From a virus: DNA of 64,000 bases. Position numbers and translations under genes: made by a program. Positions 6,623-12,385 of the stretch are shown in pieces. The first letter of the stretch is position 1. Each line of letters opens with the position of its first letter. The DNA lies in the IMG/VR virus record IMGVR_UViG_3300028073_000014, positions 1 through 64,000 of that record; one strand, given 5' to 3'. The notes below the pieces were generated by a model. It was not told where the DNA came from. It searched no databases and saw only the letters and a program-made list of their open reading frames with translations.

Positions 6623-6651
6623 AGTGTATTTGAAGGATTGAAGGAAGTCAA
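6623..6651 (-). promoter_or_regulatory. Candidate sigma70-like promoter
   Basis: TTGACT at 6646-6651 and TACACT at 6623-6628 have a 17-base spacer and point to the gene starting at 6613. The distance from the -10 to the ATG is nine bases, so the leader would be extremely short. Confidence 0.42.
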
Positions 6652-6688
6652 GTAAAAGGTTGTCTAACCAATGAAGGCTCCATTTTAT

Positions 6689-6713
6689 GCCGCTATCATC
6701 TAACGGTTAAGAC
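6689..6713 (+). pseudogene. Probable 5' fragment of a tRNA gene
   Basis: On the plus strand, 6689-6713 reads like the first 25 bases of a tRNA: a seven-base acceptor strand GCCGCTA, then TC, then a D arm with AACGGTTA loop. No anticodon arm or matching 3' acceptor follows, and it lies opposite to the other tRNAs. The end of the gene at 6707-6895 overlaps it. It is best read as a remnant. Confidence 0.4.
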
Positions 6714-6895
6714 CAATCTGATGTGGCAGCATCAATGTTATTGTAAAGAGTAACCAGTTCAGCGTGATTGAAAATTTTCATAAACTCAATCTCCTTTTTT
6801 TCAGCATAAAGACAAGCAAGATGGTAGTTGTCAAAATAGCCCAACTTGATCACATTAAGATCATAATCAATGGCATAATATAGAGGGTGTTCCAT
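6707..6895 (-). CDS. Hypothetical protein, 62 aa
   Basis: ATG at 6895 is preferred (MEHPLYYAIDYDLNVIKLG), since an upstream start at 6973 would place the first residues inside a tRNA-like sequence. The ~62-residue product has a beta-rich start and helical centre with no recognised motif. Its last codons fall in a tRNA fragment on the opposite strand, which suggests the gene end was formed by recombination at a tRNA. Confidence 0.45.
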   Translation of the reverse strand: MEHPLYYAIDYDLNVIKLGYFDNYHLACLYAEKKEIEFMKIFNHAELVTLYNNIDAATSDWS

Positions 6896-6924
6896 ATGAT
6901 TTATTTCTTGATTAAGAGAATTGA

Positions 6925-6994
6925 TGGCGCGCAAGGAATCGAACCTTGATGGCAGATGCATTGCCTTGTCCATATCGGCTATTAAACATCGGCC
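6925..6994 (-). pseudogene. Degenerate tRNA-Cys-like sequence (GCA)
   Basis: A perfect T arm (CAAGG TTCGATT CCTTG) and an anticodon-like arm (GGCA ATGCATC TGCC, anticodon GCA) are visible. However the acceptor strands GGCCGAT and GCGCGCC pair at only three or four positions, the variable region has about two bases and the 3' end is ATCA, not CCA. It is probably a decayed tRNA-Cys; a functional but unusual tRNA cannot be excluded. Confidence 0.4.
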
Positions 6995-7002
6995 AAGATG
7001 AC

Positions 7003-7019
7003 GACGGAATCGAACCGTC
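7003..7019 (-). pseudogene. Isolated tRNA T-arm remnant
   Basis: GACGG TTCGATT CCGTC forms a perfect five-pair T arm, but the sequence before it is too short to hold a D arm and anticodon arm before tRNA-Lys begins. It is a 3' fragment of another tRNA lying between tRNA-Lys and the tRNA-Cys-like remnant. Confidence 0.45.
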
Positions 7020-7037
7020 TTAGCCCTACGCCAAAAT

Positions 7038-7112
7038 TGGTGGTGCCACTGGGATTTGAACCCAGAACCAACGACTTAAAAGGACGCTGCTCTACCATTG
7101 AGCTATAGCACC
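7038..7112 (-). tRNA. tRNA-Lys(UUU)
   Basis: The 75-nt cloverleaf has encoded CCA. The acceptor GGTGCTA pairs with TGGCACC, the D arm is GCTC/GAGC, the anticodon loop is CTTTTAA (UUU), and the T arm is CTGGG TTCAAAT CCCAG. The anticodon stem holds one T-T mismatch. It reads AAA and AAG, the common lysine codons of the A+T-richer phage genes. Confidence 0.9.
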
Positions 7113-7118
7113 GAAATT

Positions 7119-7343
7119 TTAAAACTCAGGTCTAAACTTTTGCAATTCGACAGAATCGGACTTCAAATACTTTTGTACCGTCTTCATTTTCATTCCCATC
7201 CTCTTCGCAATATCACGAACATTCATATCGTGTTCGTGACGAAGATGCAGGATATGAAGCCTCAGAATATTCCTGTCGTCATACGGTAAACCGCGACTTC
7301 CAAGGTCATAGAGTTGGGCTTCAGTTAATTGAACGTAAGACAT
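7119..7343 (-). CDS. Small helix-turn-helix protein
   Basis: The 74-residue product has a helix-turn-helix at about residues 40-62 (MNVRDIAKRMGMKMKTVQKY), resembling the sigma region 4 / HTH_23 type. It is probably a DNA-binding regulator. It is placed between tRNA-Lys and tRNA-Ile with only a few bases on either side. The target is unknown. Confidence 0.65.
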   Translation of the reverse strand: MSYVQLTEAQLYDLGSRGLPYDDRNILRLHILHLRHEHDMNVRDIAKRMGMKMKTVQKYLKSDSVELQKFRPEF

Positions 7344-7351
7344 TGTGAAAT

Positions 7352-7428
7352 TGGTGGTCCCACTGGGGCTTGAACCCAGAACCTAGCCCTTATAAAGAGC
7401 TTGCTCTAACCAATTGAGCTATGGGACG
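7352..7428 (-). tRNA. tRNA-Ile(UAU)
   Basis: The cloverleaf has 77 nt with encoded CCA. The anticodon loop is TTTATAA (anticodon UAU, codon AUA), the D arm GCTC/GAGC and the T arm CTGGG TTCAAGC CCCAG. The first acceptor position is a C-C mismatch and the remaining six positions pair. Most bacteria read AUA with a modified CAU tRNA, so the direct UAU anticodon is a phage-type solution. Confidence 0.85.
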
Positions 7429-7434
7429 ATAAAA

Positions 7435-7659
7435 TTAATTTAAAATAACGAATGCGCGGTCGTATTTGACAGGGGTGTTGAAGCCAACGATGCCTTCAAT
7501 ATCTCTGTCTGTAGATACACTACCAGCTTGCTCGCCTTCTGTCAAGTCATTGAACACTTCTGTGCCAAATTCTTCGCTCGTCATCACGGAGTTTGGATAC
7601 TTTTTCCCATTGTCGCCCCGCACGTTGAACTCGATTACAAAACCTTTTTTGATATTCAT
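7435..7659 (-). CDS. Hypothetical protein, 74 aa
   Basis: The product is 74 residues, acidic, and predicted to be mostly beta (GFVIEFNVRGDNGKKYPNS at 6-24, ending DRAFVILN). No domain is recognised. The start ATG overlaps the stop of the upstream gene by four bases, so the two are coupled; no role can be assigned. Confidence 0.5.
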   Translation of the reverse strand: MNIKKGFVIEFNVRGDNGKKYPNSVMTSEEFGTEVFNDLTEGEQAGSVSTDRDIEGIVGFNTPVKYDRAFVILN

Positions 7660-7838
7660 TTGATGTCGTAGTCTGAAAAGTCGTTAAGGATGCCGTCGTA
7701 GCGTCTATCTTGCTTGTAGATTTCTAAAATTCGTTGGTGCTCGTAGTCAGTTGTTGGAATCCACTTTGGCTCTTCGCCCCTTAACATTATCACAGTGTAG
7801 GATCGTCTGTCAAGCGTTGCTCTGCGAATTACCAACAT
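7656..7838 (-). CDS. Hypothetical protein, 60 aa
   Basis: The product is 60 residues with a basic N-terminus (RRATLDRRSYTVIMLRG) and an acidic C-terminus. ATG at 7838 lies 29 bases inside the HNH gene; an internal ATG at 7784 would avoid the overlap but has no better ribosome site. No family is recognised. Confidence 0.45.
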   Translation of the reverse strand: MLVIRRATLDRRSYTVIMLRGEEPKWIPTTDYEHQRILEIYKQDRRYDGILNDFSDYDIK

Positions 7839-8349
7839 TTTTTAGGGTCAAAAGTCCATTGTCAAACTCCCAGTGGCAGTTGGGGCATAGGAGAACGAGA
7901 TTCTCCTTTGAGTTAATGTCTTTTATTTTTGTTTTTAAATCGAAGTCCCTTATGGCTTTTATGTGGCAAACTTCAACGTGCTTGTCGTAACCGCACTGGC
8001 AGGCGCGTTTTTCGTCTTTCATTACACGCTGGGCGTGCTGTCTGATGTGGTCGTATCTGTTAGCGCCTCTGTGCTTTTTTAAGAAAACTTCTTCTTCAAG
8101 AGTTCTGTCCTCGATCAATCCATTTTTAATCATTCCGTTTTTACAAAAATGGATTTTTTTAGAAACACAGGTCTCGCAATAAGTTCGGCCAGATTTGACA
8201 AGGTTATCACAATTCTTGCATTTACGCAGCCTTTTCCTTTTTGGAAAAAGCTTGTTGTTGTAAACCGCAGCGCAGGATTGCTTACAAAACTTACTTCGTT
8301 TGTCAGAGTTAACAAACTCTGTCTTGCAATTTAAACAGATGTGCTGCAC
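7810..8349 (-). CDS. HNH endonuclease with N-terminal zinc ribbons
   Basis: The 179-residue protein has a series of Cys pairs in its first ~70 residues (CLNC, FCKQSC, CKNC, YCETC), likely zinc fingers for DNA binding. A C-terminal HNH domain runs at ~118-170: CQCG, then EVCHIKAI, the asparagine in SKENLVLLCPNCH and the final His. Such free-standing HNH proteins are typically homing endonucleases in phages and often sit beside tRNA genes, as here next to tRNA-Arg. It could drive the tRNA-region rearrangements seen nearby. The exact target is unknown. Confidence 0.82.
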   Translation of the reverse strand: MQHICLNCKTEFVNSDKRSKFCKQSCAAVYNNKLFPKRKRLRKCKNCDNLVKSGRTYCETCVSKKIHFCKNGMIKNGLIEDRTLEEEVFLKKHRGANRYDHIRQHAQRVMKDEKRACQCGYDKHVEVCHIKAIRDFDLKTKIKDINSKENLVLLCPNCHWEFDNGLLTLKNVGNSQSNA

Positions 8350-8356
8350 TGAAATT

Positions 8357-8431
8357 TGGCGTCTCCACAGGGAATCGAACCCTGATTAGTGGATTAGAAA
8401 TCCACGGTTTTATCCGTTAAACTATAGAGAC
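8357..8431 (-). tRNA. tRNA-Arg(UCU)
   Basis: The 75-nt cloverleaf has the acceptor GTCTCTA/TGGAGAC, anticodon stem GTGGA/TCCAC, loop TTTCTAA (anticodon UCU) and T arm CAGGG TTCGATT CCCTG, with discriminator G and encoded CCA. It decodes AGA, the arginine codon used heavily in the tail genes at 21-33 kb. Confidence 0.92.
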
Positions 8432-8450
8432 GAAAAATAATTAATAAAAA

Positions 8451-8696
8451 CTAGCCGCGATCTTTTTCAATCTGATCGATCTCAGCTTGACGTTGCCTTT
8501 CTCTCGCAAGCTTTCGCATCTCCTTCTGGTACTTACGGTCCTTGGTCTCGTCGTAGGTCAACGACTCCTCAAATTCCCTGCGGTACTTCTGGAAGATGTA
8601 GTTGTAGGTTTGGATGACGGACGTTGCGGCGGCGGAAGGTGAACCGTCGCCGTAAGAGTCAGACGCCGCTTGGGCGATTGGCGCGTTCTCGTCCAT
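8451..8696 (-). CDS. Hypothetical protein with charged helical C-terminus
   Basis: The 81-residue product has a low-complexity Ala/Ser/Asp start and a long charged helix from about residue 33 (YRREFEESLTYDETKDRKYQ and on). No known family is seen. It could be a small scaffold-like or inhibitor protein. The coding assignment rests on the ATG, the absence of a competing frame and gene-to-gene spacing. Confidence 0.5.
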   Translation of the reverse strand: MDENAPIAQAASDSYGDGSPSAAATSVIQTYNYIFQKYRREFEESLTYDETKDRKYQKEMRKLARERQRQAEIDQIEKDRG

Positions 8697-8714
8697 TTTA
8701 GGTGAGGCTCTAGG

Positions 8715-9083
8715 TTAGCAAATAACCGTTTTATTCTTGTAATACTTCTTCACGCGATGGAGGAAAGCCTCGTAGCGGGGAAGAATGGACATCGGGAGCG
8801 GCGCGATGGAGTGCTTGGCAGAACGCTCGTAGGCGATCTTCAGACCAAGCTCAGTGTCGAAGCGGTCGCCTGCGGTGAAGTTGCAGAGAGACCAGCCAAT
8901 CACAACGTTCTTGTCGTCATAGTAGCCATCAGTGACGGCAAGGACGCCGATTCTCTGATCCTTGTTATCCAAGATGTAAACGTGGATACCCTTGTGCCGT
9001 CGAGTTGCGGAGAACGTAGTGGAAAAGTAGTCGTTTGGAACCGTCGTGACTACCGGATCTTCGTTTGCGATTGTGTAGAACAT
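8715..9083 (-). CDS. Hypothetical protein, 122 aa
   Basis: The product is a mixed alpha/beta protein of 122 residues with a beta-rich centre (GIHVYILDNKDQRIGVLAVT at ~32-51) and a basic C-terminus (VKKYYKNKTVIC). No named domain is recognised. It is one of a run of five unrelated small genes (8.45-10.0 kb) on the minus strand with short gaps, typical of phage early genes that modify the host. Confidence 0.52.
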   Translation of the reverse strand: MFYTIANEDPVVTTVPNDYFSTTFSATRRHKGIHVYILDNKDQRIGVLAVTDGYYDDKNVVIGWSLCNFTAGDRFDTELGLKIAYERSAKHSIAPLPMSILPRYEAFLHRVKKYYKNKTVIC

Positions 9084-9121
9084 AGTTAGTAGGTGAGACT
9101 AGGTTGATTTGACGCTGAGAG

Positions 9122-9424
9122 TTAATCAGAAAGCTTGCTCTTAGTCAAGAGGCTTTTTTGCAATTCGGAGAACTTTTCTTCCGCCATTTCGCGGCCATTC
9201 GGACCAGAGAAGAACCAGCCCTTTGTCCCAAAGTCTTCGTCCTTGGGGAGATATTCGGCAGGCTCGACCTTGACGCCCTTGATCTCATAGCCGTTGTGGC
9301 GTTGAACAGCAACGACCTCAAAGCCGCCGCACTTGGAATACATTGCGACCAGATCAGTGCGCTTTACCATCTTCATCTTGTACCCGTGATTGGTCAGTTC
9401 CTCGGGGAGTGGTTTAAAATTCAT
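9122..9424 (-). CDS. Hypothetical protein, 100 aa
   Basis: The product is 100 residues, Lys/Glu-rich, with a likely beta hairpin around GGFEVVAVQRHNGYEIKGVK (33-52) and a helical tail. There is no recognised motif. A single base separates its start from the stop of the zinc-finger-like gene upstream, so it is probably co-transcribed with it. Confidence 0.52.
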   Translation of the reverse strand: MNFKPLPEELTNHGYKMKMVKRTDLVAMYSKCGGFEVVAVQRHNGYEIKGVKVEPAEYLPKDEDFGTKGWFFSGPNGREMAEEKFSELQKSLLTKSKLSD

Positions 9425-9425
9425 T

Positions 9426-9644
9426 TTAAATGTTGTTGCCCCTGCTGTTGTGAGCCTTGGTGCAGCGGTTCATTGTCGCGACCTTGAGGCGCGCTCCAGC
9501 CCATCTGAGTTGGATGAAGCAGTCCGAGCAGACGTAACCTAAGTCAACGTCTTGACGAACTTGCTCAACTTGGGGACTGAACTGTGATTCGCAGCATTGG
9601 CAAATCACGATTGTCATCTGGTCTGAATGGGCGTCTTCGGACAT
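9426..9644 (-). CDS. Small zinc-finger-like protein
   Basis: ATG at 9644 is preferred because it follows the upstream stop (9646) directly; a longer version from 9734 would lie inside the previous gene. The ~72-residue product has CQCC at about residues 15-18 and CSDC at about 39-42, a CxxC...CxxC zinc ribbon. Such proteins usually bind nucleic acid or modify a host polymerase; this is inference. Confidence 0.55.
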   Translation of the reverse strand: MSEDAHSDQMTIVICQCCESQFSPQVEQVRQDVDLGYVCSDCFIQLRWAGARLKVATMNRCTKAHNSRGNNI

Positions 9645-9645
9645 A

Positions 9646-9999
9646 TTAGCTCCACTTGCGCTTTTTTTCGTGAATCTCCTCGACGCCGTCATACTCAAAA
9701 ATCTCCCACTCAACGTCAAGGGGAATCTCCACAATCTTCAGCGAGGCAAACACGCCAGCAGACTTCTCCAAGCCAAGCTCTTCGACAACTTCGATTAGGA
9801 CTGGATCATCGCGCTGAACTTTGTAGGCAGACCAGTAGTCGCCTCCAACTTGGAACGAACACTTGTTGCCAAACAGAGGGTTTTCTCTTGGAATCTTGGA
9901 AAACGCAAGGTTTTTCTTACTAAGGTAAAGCTCGCAAGCTTGCTCCGAGAGATCGAACCCTCCGTAGTCCGCATTTATGAGAATCTTTCTGGTGTTCAT
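9646..9999 (-). CDS. Hypothetical protein, 117 aa
   Basis: The 117-residue product opens MNTRKILINADYGGFDLS and contains LFGNKCSFQVGGDYWSAY and VLIEVVEELG. The pattern (INxDYGGFxLS... DP.LIxVVEELG) is one I have seen in conserved phage proteins of unknown function. There is no catalytic signature. It begins a run of minus-strand genes, with the plus-strand gene at 10094 diverging from it across a 94-base gap. Confidence 0.6.
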   Translation of the reverse strand: MNTRKILINADYGGFDLSEQACELYLSKKNLAFSKIPRENPLFGNKCSFQVGGDYWSAYKVQRDDPVLIEVVEELGLEKSAGVFASLKIVEIPLDVEWEIFEYDGVEEIHEKKRKWS

Positions 10000-10076
10000 T
10001 TGTTGATGAAGTGATTAGGTTTTTGTAGCAAGTATATGGTAAAAACAATAAATAAAAGAATACTGAAAACTGACAT

Positions 10077-10093
10077 TAAGTGTAATAAAATAT
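10077..10093 (+). promoter_or_regulatory. AGTGTAATA motif before the isolated plus-strand gene
   Basis: AGTGTAATAAAATAT stands immediately before the ATG at 10094, and no Shine-Dalgarno-like purine run is present. The same core (CAGTGTAATATAAT) precedes the plus-strand tail operon at 21451. It is close to AGTGTAAATA on the minus strand near virion genes. Confidence 0.38.
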
Positions 10094-10357
10094 ATGGACA
10101 GCCCGCGCCTTCTTCAAGCAGAGATTCATAACGATTATACCGTAACGTCCGGTGCTTGGGTAGCTTATCGGGCCGAAATTACTGGTTTGTACTCCGCAAC
10201 TGGCTATAACGCAACTGGATCTAGCACCTATCAGGATTTCAACGATCACCTGATCAGGGAATACAACAGCAAGATCATAAAGCTGAACCTACCCACAGGT
10301 TTACTAGTTCAGCCTTATGATGCTGGTTATCGATTCGTTGGTTCAGCTATCGTTTGA
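10094..10357 (+). CDS. Small protein, possibly virion-associated (isolated plus-strand gene)
   Basis: The 87-residue product is beta-rich and rich in Tyr, Ser, Thr and Gly (ITGLYSATGYNATGSSTYQ at ~29-47), a composition typical of phage structural or fibre-tip proteins. It is the only plus-strand gene between 1 and 21.4 kb and lies head-to-tail against minus-strand genes. Its 3' end overlaps the end of the gene at 10343-10678 by 15 bases. The upstream motif is shared with the tail operon, which suggests expression with late genes. Role unknown. Confidence 0.55.
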   Translation: MDSPRLLQAEIHNDYTVTSGAWVAYRAEITGLYSATGYNATGSSTYQDFNDHLIREYNSKIIKLNLPTGLLVQPYDAGYRFVGSAIV

Positions 10358-10678
10358 TAGCTTGGTCTTCTTGTCCTTGACGTAAGCTGACATCAGAACG
10401 CAGTAGTTCATAATGTCGAGGATCGCGTCCTCATAGCTCTCATTAGGAACCATCAGCTTGCCATCTGCTGCGAACGTGGACAGGCGCGAGACCTTATCCA
10501 CAATTCGCACCAGAAAGCCCTGCTCTACCGAGCAGACGCCCATAGACTCGCAGCGTTGGAAGTTGGCGAATGGGTTGTCTCCCTTACTGCCAGCATAATC
10601 ATTGTTCTTCGCTTGCATTATGCTGAACGCTTTCTTGCAAAGCTCGGCGTGATGGGCGAATAGCTCGGTGCGGTTCAT
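10343..10678 (-). CDS. DUF1599 / nucleotide-modification-associated domain protein
   Basis: The 111-residue protein fits the DUF1599 family, described as a nucleotide modification associated domain. Key blocks are CKKAFSIMQAKNNDYAG (~14-30), NPFANFQ, GFLVRIVDKVSRLSTF and YEDAILDIMNYCVLMSAY (~82-99). In other phages such proteins lie with genes for DNA base hypermodification; the biochemical activity is not settled, and a nucleotide-pyrophosphohydrolase-like fold is one view. In this genome it could relate to ThyX, the deaminase-like protein and the glycosyltransferases. Confidence 0.72.
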   Translation of the reverse strand: MNRTELFAHHAELCKKAFSIMQAKNNDYAGSKGDNPFANFQRCESMGVCSVEQGFLVRIVDKVSRLSTFAADGKLMVPNESYEDAILDIMNYCVLMSAYVKDKKTKLSNDS

Positions 10679-10683
10679 TTTAA

Positions 10684-10992
10684 TTAATTCTTAATGAGGG
10701 TGGCGCGGAACTTTTTGACGCTCTGGAAGACCGGAGTCTCAGGGTTGATCGGGATGATCTCCCTGACCATCTCGTTCTTTTCGTCCTTGTAGGCGTGAAC
10801 AACCACAAGGTCTTCGTCAGTCCGGTCAGACTCTAGGCGGAAGCAGTTGGCGACCCAAGCTGCGACGTTCTCGAAAGCCATATCGTAAAAATTTACGCAA
10901 GTCTTCAGAGAGCCGTCAGCTTCAATCGACCAGACCTCAAGCCAGTTCTTGTTGGTCTCAACATCCTTGGTGAGATAAGTTACGGTATCCAT
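10684..10992 (-). CDS. Hypothetical protein, 102 aa
   Basis: The product is 102 residues, acidic, with alternating beta strands and a long charged middle. No motif is recognised. Its ATG shares a base with the stop of the upstream gene (TAATG overlap at 10992), so it is translated by coupling. Only its coding status is supported. Confidence 0.52.
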   Translation of the reverse strand: MDTVTYLTKDVETNKNWLEVWSIEADGSLKTCVNFYDMAFENVAAWVANCFRLESDRTDEDLVVVHAYKDEKNEMVREIIPINPETPVFQSVKKFRATLIKN

Positions 10993-11249
10993 TAGTTCTT
11001 TGTGTGAAACTCCTTTGCGCGTGCCAGCATAAAGTCGTGGATGTAATGGCGTGTTTCTCTGTCGAGAAGTCGGCCATTCTCCTGCGGAAGAATCTTGATA
11101 ACCTCCTCAAAATTCAGACCGAATGCGAGGCAGAGCCCCTTGATTTTGCGGTAGATACCAATTTCCTTGTACTTGAGGAGCGCAAAGGCAACATCAAGTT
11201 CGGTTTCGCTGGCGTTAGACAGCTTTTGTACGAGTGGATTGTTGAGCAT
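10992..11249 (-). CDS. Hypothetical helical protein, 85 aa
   Basis: The 85-residue product is predicted to be almost all helix (ETELDVAFALLKYKEIGIYR at ~15-34; HYIHDFMLARAKEF near the end). It lies five bases downstream of rIIB and is probably in its operon. No domain is recognised. Confidence 0.52.
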   Translation of the reverse strand: MLNNPLVQKLSNASETELDVAFALLKYKEIGIYRKIKGLCLAFGLNFEEVIKILPQENGRLLDRETRHYIHDFMLARAKEFHTKN

Positions 11250-11254
11250 ATTTA

Positions 11255-12346
11255 TCAGAAGTTATGGTAAACGAGCAGGCTGCTGTAGCTATCGGAACCG
11301 TCATCGCTGGTGACTCGGTAGCCGAGTTCCTCGGTGACGATCTCCTCGATCACTTCGCAGGACAGAGAGTAATTCTTCATCCGGCTCTGGATCTGCTTGA
11401 TGCTGGGGTGAGTGCCAGCCTCGATGGAGTTCTCGATGTAGTTGCGAATCTTGAGGTTGATGAAGTCTTCGTCGTGTTCGGCGTTGAGTTCATTGAACAT
11501 CTTGTCGTAGCTGGTCTCAGACTCGCAGCCTTCGCAAGTCTCGTCGCAGCCATCGCAGTCATCGCTGTAGTTGTAGACCGCATCGGGAATCTCCTTGCGC
11601 TCGGGAGTGATGTCGGCAACGACCTTGTAGCGAGCGGTGCGGAGCTTCTGGAAGTTGGCGTCAGTCGGCACGCTGACAGCATCAGCGGGATCGACCTCCA
11701 CCAGCAACAGACGACCGTCATTGCCAGCCCAGTTGTTCGCGTAATCGTAGCTGCCTACGTGCAGGCCAAAGGAGCAGTGATTGTCCTTAACGTCATCGAC
11801 CGAGCGGCGAGCAACCTCGATGGTCTCACCGACACCATTGAAGATGGCGCCAGTGGAGTCCGTCTTGCCCTGCACAACGATAGTGTCCTTGTTGGCCTGA
11901 CGGGAATAAAAATCATTTTTAACCCCCTTGTAGGCCAAGAAAGTTCCAGCGGGAGTGATCGGCAAGTTCTTGTAAGACAGGAACGTGTAAAGCTCGTTGA
12001 CAGAGTTGGCGGAAGGATTCGCCATCAGACGCTCGATGAAGAGCAGGAGAGGGTCAGCGTCAGTCGCGCCAGCCTTCAGCATCTCGATCAGCTTGTTCAC
12101 AACGACGCCGTGAAGCTGATGGTTCTTGTAGAACACTTTCTCGTTCTCGATACGGATCGAGCCGCGAGTCATATTCTTGATAACGTGCGGCACCGAAACG
12201 AGGTTCGGAATGTCGCTGTAGTCTCCATTCAGCAAAGCCTTACGGAGAGGAAGGAAGTTCGGGTGCGTCTTCTCGACCGTGTAAGGACGATTCTCCACGA
12301 TGACCGTGATAGACTCGTCGCGCATAATGTAGGCGGGCTTATTCAT
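11255..12346 (-). CDS. rIIB: RIIB-like protein
   Basis: The protein matches the conserved C-terminal core of T4 rIIB-type membrane-associated proteins, which with rIIA help T4 withstand exclusion by a lambda lysogen. The recognisable block lies at ~100-250: LFIERLMANPSANS, LYTFLSYKNLPITPAGTFLAYKGV, CSFGLHVGSYDYAN and VEVDPADAVSVPTD, followed by RYKV. A Cys/Asp-rich stretch (CDGCDETCEGCESE, ~267-280) could bind metal and is not something I associate with T4 rIIB. The N-terminal helix-turn-helix of T4 rIIB is replaced by another segment. It lies 39 bases downstream of rIIA. Confidence 0.85.
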   Translation of the reverse strand: MNKPAYIMRDESITVIVENRPYTVEKTHPNFLPLRKALLNGDYSDIPNLVSVPHVIKNMTRGSIRIENEKVFYKNHQLHGVVVNKLIEMLKAGATDADPLLLFIERLMANPSANSVNELYTFLSYKNLPITPAGTFLAYKGVKNDFYSRQANKDTIVVQGKTDSTGAIFNGVGETIEVARRSVDDVKDNHCSFGLHVGSYDYANNWAGNDGRLLLVEVDPADAVSVPTDANFQKLRTARYKVVADITPERKEIPDAVYNYSDDCDGCDETCEGCESETSYDKMFNELNAEHDEDFINLKIRNYIENSIEAGTHPSIKQIQSRMKNYSLSCEVIEEIVTEELGYRVTSDDGSDSYSSLLVYHNF

Positions 12347-12385
12347 AATACTAGGTATTGTATGTTATGGGTTGATGGGAAAATA

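Noticed and set aside
6925-7037. A permuted or trans-spliced tRNA made from the two halves
   Set aside because: The 3' half ends in GTCATC, which does not pair with any nearby 5' acceptor strand; decay explains the pieces better.
7784-7813. TTGACA with GATAAT at 16 bases near 7784-7813
   Set aside because: The -10 would abut an internal ATG, leaving no room for transcription start, and the region is coding for two overlapping genes. Probably chance.
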